Positions 15,112-22,949 of a DNA stretch of 24,613 bases are shown in pieces (the stretch's first letter is position 1; each line of letters begins with the position of its first letter). Origin of the DNA: a virus; the IMG/VR virus record IMGVR_UViG_3300025769_000803, positions 1 to 24,613 of that record. The stretch is one strand, 5' to 3'. The translations under genes and the position numbers were made by a program. The notes under the pieces were generated by a model, which worked only from the letters and a program-made list of their open reading frames with translations, made no database searches and was not told where the DNA came from.

Positions 15112-15127
15112 CCAGCATTACTGCCGG
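15112..15127 (-). other. Small RNA hairpin with GUAA loop before the scaffold gene
   Basis: In the 51-base gap between the 926-residue gene and the scaffold gene, the minus-strand transcript reads CCGGCA-GTAA-TGCTGG. That is a 6-bp stem with one G-U pair and a GNRA-type tetraloop. No U-tract follows, so it is not a normal terminator. It ends 10 bases upstream of the ribosome site. It may act as an RNA-processing or mRNA-stabilising stem, or it may be a chance structure. Confidence 0.4.
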
Positions 15128-15139
15128 GTAGCCTTATAG

Positions 15140-17920
15140 TTATTTAGATTTCCTCATTAAGCCGCCTTTTGCTCGACCGCCTACTCCAGCACCTTTCATA
15201 CCAGACTTTTCTCTTTCTTTAGCTGCAGCTTTAGAAGCAGCTTGTACATCAGATGTCTTATAAGTTTTCATCGTTTTTGTACTACCATCACTCTGTTTAA
15301 CTTTTGCTGTACCAGAGGGAGTATTTTTAAATGGGTCATCATCACGACGATTTCTTCCTGTAGATCTTGGCCCCATTGTACTTTCTTTTACAACAGGTTT
15401 TCGTCTACCCCCAGAAATAGATGCTTGTAATCCAAGTTTATTACCCTCTATATCAGTAGCCTGTATTCCGGGTTGACCATCAAATCCAAGTAAATCTCCT
15501 AAGAATGTGTCAGCAAACCCAACTTGTTTATCCCCAGACGTATCTTGTAGACCCTCAGTTAAACTTCTTTGACCACCAAAGATTCCAGACCCTGACTCTT
15601 CTGTATCAACTGTTTTATCAAAGATTTGACCTAATTTAGCCCTATCCTCTGGTGTTAAAGGTGATCCATCAAGGTTTGTTCCAGATTTTAATCTTCTAAC
15701 AATCTCAGCGTTAACATCTGCAGCTTTCATTTCTCTACCAATACGCATCGCAGTTCCAGCAAGAGGTATTGCATAACCTACTGCCTTCTCTAATATACCA
15801 GCGTCAGCGGTTCCATCACCTAACTTTTCAAGCTCATCCGTACTAAGACTTGTTAAATCAAACTTATTTTGTTCACCTTGATCAGGCGGGAATATAGGAT
15901 CATCACTATCATCAACTCTTGGTGCTTCAAGAGCTTGCTCAGTTCTAGCACCAACCTCAGTATACCCTGCAGGAATAGGTGACATAGGTTGACCATCAAC
16001 ATAACGAATAGTAATAGTTAAACCTGCTTCGTTTTCAAAGGTCTTCCATTCCTGCGATGGGCCACCAGAACCCATAAAGGAAGCAGGGAACTTTGCCTCT
16101 AAAGCCTCTCTGTCTAGAAAACCACCCTCGTTCATCTGTACAGGTTCTTCTTCTACTTGTAGTTCAGATACGTCAAACGGTAAAGGATTTTCTTCTGGCA
16201 CAGGTTGACCACCAATACGTCCATTAGCTTCCATATCCTCAAAACCAGCCTTAGCTTGATTACGTAGATCTTCAAAGAACTTAACACCGTAGTACCGTAC
16301 TACATCAGCGGGTACGACATACTCACCCTCACTAAGCCTTGCATCAATGTCATCACGTACCTCTTCTGGAAGAGATCCCGGTGGCACTTCATTACCTGAT
16401 ACGGGGTCTACCTCTTCTACAGAGCCGCCCAGCGCAAAGGCCATTTGTGTTTGTTCTTCCATAGCCATTCCACCTTTATTAAATGCATAGTCTTCGATAT
16501 TACCTTTTTTAACATTCTTACCTAACACTAAGTTACCAACCTGTATAACTTCTTCCGCTGCTTCTAAGGGTAATCCTGTTGCTCTGTCATAAAAGAAACC
16601 CGCTCTAACAGGGTTGTAACCAATTTGAACCCATTCTGAACCTTCTTTAAGAGAGTCTTCAAACACACTTTCAGCGTACTGGTACACCTCTTCTGGACTT
16701 AGTTGTTGATACTTCCCTTGCATAACAGCGTGTGGCCCCTTTCCAGCACCAGCCGCTATACGTAAAGACTTCTTTTGTAAACCTTCTGGTTGAAGCATAT
16801 CCACATCTTTTAGAAAAACAGCTTTACCATACGCAGTAGGACTAAAACCTTCTGCTACATCTTCTGTAGTTCTAACAGCAGCTACCCACTTGTCGTGATC
16901 AGTATAACCATTTATATCTAACCTAGAGGTTACAATCTCATCTTGTCTGAATTGTCTATTAACACTTAGTATACCAGTTTTCTTTTTACTTAAAGTGGTA
17001 GTTTTTTCACCAAGAGCGCCAACAACATCAATGTTATCTATAAGCTCTGGCATTGTAGTAATAGGTTTAATAGGGTTTATTTCATTTACTGCAGCCCTGT
17101 ACTTTGCAAGTAATTCTCTACTTGCCTCTGCACCATTAGCCTTTAGAGAATCTTGATACTCTTTAGCAATAGCCATAAGAGTTTCATCTCTACCCTTTAG
17201 CTGTTTTCTTCGTTCATCACTTGTTGTATTTTTAGGATCTTTTTTCCAAGCTGCAAGATCCTCATCTGTAATATTTGCGGCATCTTTTGTAGGTAAACTT
17301 TCATCTACAACCATAGTTCTAGGCTTTGATGGTACATCTCCTGTGCCTTTATATATAGTACCGTCTGGCATTTGTATATCTAGACTACTAGGATCTGCTT
17401 TAGGGCCAATTCTATAAGGAAGTTTAATATCTAGGGTAGCAAGGTTTTTCCTTAAATTAGCATTGCTTACATTACCCTTTGCCCATTCATCAATCATATT
17501 TTCCATTTTAAGAGTAAGGTCATAGTCATACTCTACATCAAAGGGAGATACTTCTTTTTTAGAAACAGGTGGTATGTTAGTAGTACCCTCTATAGCAGTG
17601 TCAGTCTGTTTAGCTAAGTCTGCACCCTTACGGATCATACTCTTTGCTACAGGCCCAAGAGCAGGTAAACTACCTAAAGCCTCAACACCCGCAAGCATAC
17701 CAATCTTTAAATAGTCAGGCTCTTCTTTTTGTAACTCTTTCTGTACTTCTACTACTGAGTCTACTGGTGTAGCTAAACTTACGGCTGTATCAGCAGCGGT
17801 GACTGACATAGGTTCCTCTGTCCTATCACCAAACACCTTGGAGAAGTTGTCTGCAGAAGGAGCAACCTCTGCTTTTTCCTCTGGAGTCATATCAGATAAA
17901 CGTTTACGATAGTCAACCAT
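15140..17920 (-). CDS. Large multidomain internal or structural protein with polyvalent-protein-like domain
   Basis: A 926-residue protein. Residues 1-65 are charged (TPEEKAEVAPSADNFSKVFG). Residues about 70-100 form a hydrophobic, Gly-containing segment that could be an amphipathic or membrane-active helix (KIGMLAGVEALGSLPALGPV). Residues about 328-472 resemble the C-terminal domain of large polyvalent phage/plasmid proteins: TSRLDINGYTDHDKWV, LSPEEVYQYAESV, YNPVRAGFFYDRATGLP, EEVIQVGNLVLGKNVK. Residues about 517-565 hold IDARLSEGEYVVPADVVRYY, a motif I recall from many marine phage structural proteins. The tail is basic, Gly- and Lys-rich, ending KGGLMRKSK. It overlaps the previous gene by 8 bases and has a strong AAGGAG site. 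Its place between portal and scaffold suggests an internal virion or ejected protein. Catalytic residues were not identified. Confidence 0.5.
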   Translation of the reverse strand: MVDYRKRLSDMTPEEKAEVAPSADNFSKVFGDRTEEPMSVTAADTAVSLATPVDSVVEVQKELQKEEPDYLKIGMLAGVEALGSLPALGPVAKSMIRKGADLAKQTDTAIEGTTNIPPVSKKEVSPFDVEYDYDLTLKMENMIDEWAKGNVSNANLRKNLATLDIKLPYRIGPKADPSSLDIQMPDGTIYKGTGDVPSKPRTMVVDESLPTKDAANITDEDLAAWKKDPKNTTSDERRKQLKGRDETLMAIAKEYQDSLKANGAEASRELLAKYRAAVNEINPIKPITTMPELIDNIDVVGALGEKTTTLSKKKTGILSVNRQFRQDEIVTSRLDINGYTDHDKWVAAVRTTEDVAEGFSPTAYGKAVFLKDVDMLQPEGLQKKSLRIAAGAGKGPHAVMQGKYQQLSPEEVYQYAESVFEDSLKEGSEWVQIGYNPVRAGFFYDRATGLPLEAAEEVIQVGNLVLGKNVKKGNIEDYAFNKGGMAMEEQTQMAFALGGSVEEVDPVSGNEVPPGSLPEEVRDDIDARLSEGEYVVPADVVRYYGVKFFEDLRNQAKAGFEDMEANGRIGGQPVPEENPLPFDVSELQVEEEPVQMNEGGFLDREALEAKFPASFMGSGGPSQEWKTFENEAGLTITIRYVDGQPMSPIPAGYTEVGARTEQALEAPRVDDSDDPIFPPDQGEQNKFDLTSLSTDELEKLGDGTADAGILEKAVGYAIPLAGTAMRIGREMKAADVNAEIVRRLKSGTNLDGSPLTPEDRAKLGQIFDKTVDTEESGSGIFGGQRSLTEGLQDTSGDKQVGFADTFLGDLLGFDGQPGIQATDIEGNKLGLQASISGGRRKPVVKESTMGPRSTGRNRRDDDPFKNTPSGTAKVKQSDGSTKTMKTYKTSDVQAASKAAAKEREKSGMKGAGVGGRAKGGLMRKSK

Positions 17921-18101
17921 TCACTATCTCCTTGAGTAGCTTTAAACGCCTTAGAGTACTAATAGCACCCTGCGCTGAATAGACCTCTTGTACAGAACCA
18001 GCTTGTTCCATAGTCCTGTGCTGTGTACCTATAAGGTTATCAATAAGCTCATTAAACTCATCCATAGCTTGCTTATTGTTAGCGAACTGTTTAAGCGACA
18101 T
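17913..18101 (-). CDS. Small portal-adjacent protein
   Basis: A 62-residue protein, MSLKQFANNKQAMDEFNELI..., ending RRLKLLKEIVNG. I start it at the ATG 18101-18099, which overlaps the last 11 bases of the portal gene. The longer open frame upstream (to 18167) is inside the portal's proline/glutamine tail, reads as unlikely protein and lacks a ribosome site. The sequence is helical throughout, with a middle segment (TQHRTMEQAGSVQEVYSAQGA) followed by a Leu/Arg/Lys helix, giving a short coiled-coil appearance. Proteins of this size and pattern (Q-x-A-x-x-x-F-N-E-L-I, and a final L-K-x-L-x-x-I) often sit directly after portals in marine podoviruses. Their role is unknown; a portal-associated assembly factor is a guess. 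Confidence 0.6.
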   Translation of the reverse strand: MSLKQFANNKQAMDEFNELIDNLIGTQHRTMEQAGSVQEVYSAQGAISTLRRLKLLKEIVNG

Positions 18102-20220
18102 TACCAGTAAACCCTTGTTCCCCCGGTGCGGGTGCTGTACCAATACCCATCTGTGAAGCACCACCACCTGACGTATCAGCTACCCCCTGTGGCCCTTGTC
18201 CTTGAGGAGCCTGACCTTGGGGTGCTGGAACGCCTTCTGGCCCTGTAGGGGGCTGTTGTGGGGCTTGGAAGCTCTTTAAGATCTCAGCCTGTATAGCTGC
18301 ATCTTGCATAGAGTTTGTAACCTTATCAGGATCAAGATCCATAGACTTAGCAATCTCACGTATAATATAGTCCATCTTAGCAAACGGTGCTAGTGTTGGG
18401 TTCTGTGCTACCTGTAAGAACTGCATCAGACGCTGTGAACGTACCTCATTAGCCATCAAACTCTCTGTACCAGATGCACGTACCTCTAGATCACCACGAA
18501 TATCTGAGTCAAAGTCAAACTGCATATTAAATGCAAAGAAAGCTTTTCCTAGTGGACGTATAAGGTAATCATCCACGTTTTTAACAACATTTCGTATGCT
18601 GCCATTAGCTGCAGACATAAGCATAGAGATGCCAGAAGCAGTTCGCCCCACTCCGCTAACACCAGTCTGACCGTGTGCAAAGCTTGGGAAACCTGTACTT
18701 TCATCTGCTAAAACCCTAGCCTTATCAAATAGTTGCATATTTTCTTGGGCTACATTGGGAAACTTGGTGCCAAAAATTCCTTGACCCGGGGCACCCCCCT
18801 GTCTCCGAAACACTTTCCCGGGATACACACTTAAGTCCTGCCCCGGCACTAAATTCGTTTCGTCAACTTCTATGATTAGATTACCAGATAATGCAGCATT
18901 GTCAATAGCCATACGCATAAACCCATTCATAAGAGTTTGCGTATCATCCATATTTTCCGCAATACCTACCCCAAAGAATGAGTAAGGGTTATGTTCGTAT
19001 GGTGTTGCATAATAAGGTATAGTTGATGGCTTAAAAGGATTAAGAACAAAGCGTAGAACTTCACCATTACAAACCCAGATATTACAGTTAAGCTCTTCTA
19101 AGTTCTTGTACTCACTAGGAATAGATACACCATTCTCTTCAAGTAAACCTGTGTCTACATAACCCCAGAACTCAAGTACTTCCCAGCGCTCTGTAGAAGC
19201 CTCAGTGTCACTGTCTTCCATAGTTTGTTCCCAGTACTTCATATCGTAGTCTGGGCCTCTATCTACGGCAAGCTCTACAGCGTCACTCATAAAGTAAGGA
19301 CGATGTTTTAAACTACGTAATTCAGTACGAGACATCTTATGACGCTCTACAACGTACTCTGCATCATCCATAGATGTAGCTTCTGGGTCAGGGTAAAAGT
19401 TCCACACACTAACGTGACTTGTAGATGGTACAGTCTTTACTAGTGGGTCATACTCACCCTCTTCGTTCCAATTAGGATACTCTTTATCTACAGCAAACGG
19501 GCCTTTCATAACACCAGTTCCTAGAAGAGCCATCTCAAAAGCCATACTACGCAAATGTTTATTAGCACCTGACTCTACAAGCTGATCGTGTATCTTCTTT
19601 TCCATCTTTTTAGCAGCAACCATAGCGGGGTGAAAGGTCACTGTAGTAGAGGTGGTTCCCTCTCCCTCTACAACTTTTTCACTTACGGGTGCAAGCTTAT
19701 CAGTCAATGGGCCAAGACGTTTCTGTAAGTCTACAATAGTTTCACCCGGAAGTAGTTCTGTGTCGGGGCCAATAAGGTAAGGCTTTGGAGCGTCATCCCT
19801 AGTAACCGCTGTTAAAGCCTCTCCAGCCTGCGCTGCGTTAGGATCTATGTTTATGTGGACTGATTCAGCTACACCATCTGGTAAAACAGAGGGGTCTATA
19901 GTTAGTGGAAACTTATTGTTACCAAATAGTACATCTACAATCTGACCATAAGCTGCAAGGGTTTTTGTTTTAGTAACCTTTACGAATACACGAGACTTTT
20001 CTGTATCAGTAAACTGAACATCTGTTCCATAAATACCACGATAATTTCTGTAAGCACGTAGCCAACGATCTTCATCACCACTACGAGCATCCTCTGCACG
20101 TTTAAATCTCTCATTTACAAAAGATACAACACTTGATACAGATTCAAAGATGCTATCCTCTGCATCCTCTGCCGCTGTAACTTCGTCTGTTTCAAACATA
20201 AGTTCGTCTTGTTCTGCCAT
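18091..20220 (-). CDS. Portal protein, long P22-like type
   Basis: A 709-residue protein. The acidic N-terminus (residues 1-35) is followed by FVNERFKRAEDARSGDEDRW and the aromatic AYRNYRGIYG, a typical beginning of large portals. The middle contains MAFEMALLGTGVMKGPFAV, SVWNFYPDPEATSMDDAEYV and PYEHNPYSFFGVGIAENMDD (about residues 225-415). These are the wing and stem regions seen in P22-type and marine podovirus portals, with the M-D-D-T-Q-T-L-M-N-G-F-M helix as the likely inner tunnel. The C-terminal 60 residues are a Pro/Gln/Gly-rich tail (PQGQAPQGQGPQG). Twelve copies form the DNA entry vertex. The start is 2 bases after the large terminase stop, so packaging motor and portal are co-expressed. 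The length matches P22 gp1 (725). Confidence 0.85.
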   Translation of the reverse strand: MAEQDELMFETDEVTAAEDAEDSIFESVSSVVSFVNERFKRAEDARSGDEDRWLRAYRNYRGIYGTDVQFTDTEKSRVFVKVTKTKTLAAYGQIVDVLFGNNKFPLTIDPSVLPDGVAESVHINIDPNAAQAGEALTAVTRDDAPKPYLIGPDTELLPGETIVDLQKRLGPLTDKLAPVSEKVVEGEGTTSTTVTFHPAMVAAKKMEKKIHDQLVESGANKHLRSMAFEMALLGTGVMKGPFAVDKEYPNWNEEGEYDPLVKTVPSTSHVSVWNFYPDPEATSMDDAEYVVERHKMSRTELRSLKHRPYFMSDAVELAVDRGPDYDMKYWEQTMEDSDTEASTERWEVLEFWGYVDTGLLEENGVSIPSEYKNLEELNCNIWVCNGEVLRFVLNPFKPSTIPYYATPYEHNPYSFFGVGIAENMDDTQTLMNGFMRMAIDNAALSGNLIIEVDETNLVPGQDLSVYPGKVFRRQGGAPGQGIFGTKFPNVAQENMQLFDKARVLADESTGFPSFAHGQTGVSGVGRTASGISMLMSAANGSIRNVVKNVDDYLIRPLGKAFFAFNMQFDFDSDIRGDLEVRASGTESLMANEVRSQRLMQFLQVAQNPTLAPFAKMDYIIREIAKSMDLDPDKVTNSMQDAAIQAEILKSFQAPQQPPTGPEGVPAPQGQAPQGQGPQGVADTSGGGASQMGIGTAPAPGEQGFTGNVA

Positions 20221-20222
20221 AT

Positions 20223-21827
20223 TTAATATCCAAAGCTAGGGTCAGAGGCTTGAAACCCTGATCGTTGAGTTGCAGGGTTGTAATCCCAAATAGAACTTCT
20301 AGGTCTTGTCATTATACCATACCTTAGAGCGTCATACAAGTGATCTTCAGCATTTGTATCAACATCCTCTGGGTTTCTCTTGTCTAGAGGTATTGACGGT
20401 AGTTGAGCTATAGTGTTAGTGCAAGTAGAAAAGAAAACCATACGAGGTTCCTCTGTATGTTCATCTACCTGTAAACGTCTATGCATCTCGTTCTTACCTG
20501 CTACACGAGACCCTCTAGATCTATCAGAAGGACGCCATCGGCAACCCTTCATATTCATTTGTTCAGCCAGTGACGGGCCAGTATCACCACGCTTGTGCCA
20601 TAGAGAACTATCCAGAACACCATATCTAATTGTGCCATCTTCTGCCTCTGCTTCTAGTACCATATCTGCTAGATCAGTAGCTGTAACCTTAGAACAATAT
20701 AACTCTCTGTAGACAACAAGCTGTTCACTGGGTGATACAGCAATCCAGACAACGCCTGTGTAACTTCCGTAACCGTAGTCGCAAGCTCTAAACTTAGTCC
20801 AATTTGAGGGAATTTTAAAAGGCTCAACGATGTGTATGGCTCTGTTCCACTCAGGAAAGGCTGCACCTTCGTTAACATCCCAGTTTCCTTCTAGTAATTG
20901 CTTACGTTGATGCTCTGGTAGCGACAAAAGCATTGCCTCATAGTCACCACTCTCAGCTAGGTAAGGGTTATCAAATAGACTAGCAGGTATAAACCTACGT
21001 TTAAACAAAGACTGTCCAGCCTTGGAGTGACCCGCTGGATACTTAATCTCTTCACCAGTTTCAATATTAGTTGCCCAGAAAGGTTTATTGTAAGGTGCTG
21101 GGTCAATAAACATCTTCTTAACCCAAGAGTGACCGCTACCACCGGGGTTAGTAGTCGCTCTCATATACAGACCCAGTTCCATCGAACTTGCAGATCTCAA
21201 GCGACTCCTCATATAATCCCAAGCGAAAGGTGAAGGCCATTGAGTAAGTTCGTCGAACCCAATCCAGTTAAACGCCTGACCCTGATACCTTGTAACGTCC
21301 ATATCCTTATCCAGATATGACATCCAGAGTCTGCCACCTCTAGGCGAGATCCATTGAGACTTACGTTCAGACCATTTAATGCCGGGAATAGCACGAGGAT
21401 ATAACTCCTGAGATTTTTGTATAAGTTCCCTTAGTTCTTCTGTAGTATGTCGTACTAGCAATCCACTAAAGTTAGGATCGTTTAAACCGTGTAGTGGATC
21501 AGCAAGCATTGCGTAAGACTTGCCACCACCAGCACTACCACCATACAAAACTTCACGCTCAGAGGCGCTTAGAAACTCTGTCTGAGGGCCGGGGTTTGGC
21601 TTGAACACTACCGACTGTGCTGCCTCGACATCAAACTCAGGAGCCTTAGCCTCTGCAGCAACAGTTTCTAGGGGAGTGGTGACTGTCTCTGTCTTGCTAT
21701 TCTTCTTCTGAGTACGCCCCGACCCTACCTTTTTCAAGCTTCTTGATTTCCGCAAGGGTTTCTTGGAGCCTTTTGGCAAGTCTGCGTTTAATAATAGCTG
21801 CTTTTTTACGTCTTCTGTCAATCTCAA
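20223..21827 (-). CDS. terL: Terminase large subunit
   Basis: A 534-residue packaging ATPase-nuclease. Walker A GGSAGGGKS at residues 96-104, Walker B IGFDE at 189-193 and the ATPase coupling motif TTNPGG at 225-230 are all present. The C-terminal RNase H-fold nuclease has D350 (RACDYG), D406 (GVLDSS) and D495/D499 (DHLYDALRYG) as likely metal ligands. It cuts concatemeric phage DNA and drives it through the portal. The first codon is TTG (21827), with a second TTG two codons on and an AAAGGCGG site ahead. The first about 70 residues are basic and low in conservation, so a later start cannot be excluded. It overlaps the preceding gene by 131 bases in another frame. Confidence in function is very high, in the exact start low. 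Confidence 0.93.
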   Translation of the reverse strand: MRLTEDVKKQLLLNADLPKGSKKPLRKSRSLKKVGSGRTQKKNSKTETVTTPLETVAAEAKAPEFDVEAAQSVVFKPNPGPQTEFLSASEREVLYGGSAGGGKSYAMLADPLHGLNDPNFSGLLVRHTTEELRELIQKSQELYPRAIPGIKWSERKSQWISPRGGRLWMSYLDKDMDVTRYQGQAFNWIGFDELTQWPSPFAWDYMRSRLRSASSMELGLYMRATTNPGGSGHSWVKKMFIDPAPYNKPFWATNIETGEEIKYPAGHSKAGQSLFKRRFIPASLFDNPYLAESGDYEAMLLSLPEHQRKQLLEGNWDVNEGAAFPEWNRAIHIVEPFKIPSNWTKFRACDYGYGSYTGVVWIAVSPSEQLVVYRELYCSKVTATDLADMVLEAEAEDGTIRYGVLDSSLWHKRGDTGPSLAEQMNMKGCRWRPSDRSRGSRVAGKNEMHRRLQVDEHTEEPRMVFFSTCTNTIAQLPSIPLDKRNPEDVDTNAEDHLYDALRYGIMTRPRSSIWDYNPATQRSGFQASDPSFGY

Positions 21828-22113
21828 CCCGCCTTTTTAAACCCATATGAGATATACACCTATCTGTATGCTTTGTCAACCAAATAGCGACTTCTCTGTA
21901 ACTATACTGATTTAGGTGTCTCTTTGCTAACTCTAGGGCTTCTAATTCGTGGGGTATGGGTAATAATAACTTATCATTGTCGGGGTCTATTTCATAACCA
22001 AAAGGTATTGTTTGAGATACCCTAGCTACAGTGTGCCACTCTTTTTCTTTACCTTTCTTAGGCTTAGGCAACTCCCAGAAACCCAAGTCTCTTTTGTAGT
22101 CAATTTGTGGCAA
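21697..22113 (-). CDS. HTH-like DNA-binding protein between the terminase genes
   Basis: A 138-residue protein with a TTG start. Residues 1-40 are basic (DLGFWELPKPKKGKEKEWHT). Residues about 38-95 (IPFGYEIDPDNDKLLLPIPH, then KRHLNQYSYREVAIWLTKHT and ISHMGLKRRVEIDRRR) resemble the recombinase-like helix-turn-helix of a family I recall next to terminases in marine T4- and T7-like phages. The last 40 residues are a highly basic coiled helix. A role in packaging-site recognition with the small terminase is likely. It lies in the same frame as the small terminase, separated only by TAG-ACC, and its own start has no good ribosome site (the nearest AAGGA is about 15 bases ahead). Its final 131 bases overlap the large terminase. 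Expression by readthrough or coupling is possible. Confidence 0.65.
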   Translation of the reverse strand: MPQIDYKRDLGFWELPKPKKGKEKEWHTVARVSQTIPFGYEIDPDNDKLLLPIPHELEALELAKRHLNQYSYREVAIWLTKHTDRCISHMGLKRRVEIDRRRKKAAIIKRRLAKRLQETLAEIKKLEKGRVGAYSEEE

Positions 22114-22116
22114 GGT

Positions 22117-22488
22117 CTACTCGTTCTTTCCTTCTTTGGGGGGTAAGTAAAATATACCGCCTCCTCCCGAAGTAACATCAACCTTGTCTACCTTGCCTAG
22201 CCCAGCGCGATCAAGCAAGTCCTTCGCTGCAGCCATCTTGTCACGAATACCTAACTCAGTAGGATCGTATAATGCTTGTGTCATTGCCATAGCTGCCTTT
22301 GGTGCAGTACGAGCAAACCAAGTACGTGTCTTTTCACCTATCTCATCTTTTAGAGACTCTACGATAACAGAAGTAGAGCTATTCTCGCCATAGCCAGCTA
22401 ACTTCTTTGCTTGTACAACATCACCATTAGCCTCATCAAAGAGAACCTCTAGAAACTTCTGTTGTTTTTCTGTTAGTGATCTTGCCAT
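22117..22488 (-). CDS. terS: Terminase small subunit
   Basis: A 123-residue protein, MARSLTEKQQKFLEVLFDEA... The N-terminus carries L-T-x-K-Q-x-x-F-L-E and a GDVVQAKKLAGYGENSS segment, the helix-turn-helix of small terminases that recognises the packaging site. It continues with a helical oligomerisation part (AAMAMTQALYDPTELGIRDK, AAAKDLLDRAGLGKVDK) ending in a Gly-rich tail and IFYLPPKEGKNE. The A-A-K-x-L-L-D-R-A-G-L-x-K ending is typical of the family in T4-like and T7-like marine phages. Its ATG overlaps the preceding stop as TAATG with an AAGGA site 8 bases ahead. Its stop is TAG, followed in the same frame by the HTH-like gene. Confidence 0.85.
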   Translation of the reverse strand: MARSLTEKQQKFLEVLFDEANGDVVQAKKLAGYGENSSTSVIVESLKDEIGEKTRTWFARTAPKAAMAMTQALYDPTELGIRDKMAAAKDLLDRAGLGKVDKVDVTSGGGGIFYLPPKEGKNE

Positions 22489-22949
22489 TATAGAGTCCTT
22501 AAGTAAACTAAACCAACAAAGCTACCCGTAATAACTAGGAACAACACAAAACCTGCTCCCCATTCTATTAACTTACGCTGCATCTCTATTCGTTTGTGAT
22601 CGTGTTCTTTCTTTTGCTTTCTTATATCAGCCTCAATACGTAGAAGTTCTTCCCAATGAGAAGGCCCATACATTACACAGATGTAATCTTTTAACTCCTT
22701 ACGCATAGACTCAGCTTTTTTCTTAGCTGCGAATATCTCCATAGCCTCTGCTTGAACGCCACCACCAAGGGTTTTATACCAAGGTGGTTTAGCGTTCTGT
22801 CTCTCAGCAAAATCTAAGTCACTTATAGCACCAGCCCACTGTGTTAGCTGACTACCCATATCTTGTAGGTCTTTACCAACTGCAATACCCTTCTTAAGAG
22901 TATTAAATGCTGTTGTTGCCAAACCTATAGCGGTTACTGGATCTATCAC
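22488..22949 (-). CDS. Membrane protein with C-terminal anchor, next to small terminase
   Basis: A 153-residue protein if started at GTG 22949 (M-I-D-P-V-T-A-I-G-L-A-T-T-A-F). I prefer this because AGAGGGGG lies 8 bases upstream. A longer frame from GTG 23012 has no ribosome site and would add 21 residues that overlap the tiny secreted-protein gene. Residues 1-30 are a hydrophobic-amphipathic helix. The middle has SDLDFAERQNAKPPWYKTLG and then charged helices (AAKKKAESMRKELKDY, EADIRKQKKEHDHKRIEMQR) that look like a coiled coil. Residues about 131-148 are a single membrane helix (FVLFLVITGSFVGLVYL) close to the C-terminus. Such proteins are frequent directly before small terminase in marine phages. 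T7 encodes its holin at that place. A lysis or membrane role is plausible but unproven. Confidence 0.6.
   Translation of the reverse strand: MIDPVTAIGLATTAFNTLKKGIAVGKDLQDMGSQLTQWAGAISDLDFAERQNAKPPWYKTLGGGVQAEAMEIFAAKKKAESMRKELKDYICVMYGPSHWEELLRIEADIRKQKKEHDHKRIEMQRKLIEWGAGFVLFLVITGSFVGLVYLRTL

Noticed and set aside
17913-18167. 84-residue version of the portal-adjacent gene starting at 18167
   Set aside because: The first 22 residues are the portal's C-terminal tail read in another frame and have no ribosome site. The ATG at 18101 gives a clean 62-residue protein.
21697-21827. Programmed -1 frameshift joining the HTH protein and large terminase at the A-rich run near 21805-21812
   Set aside because: Large terminase is in the +1 frame relative to the HTH gene, so the A-run heptamer cannot make a -1 fusion.
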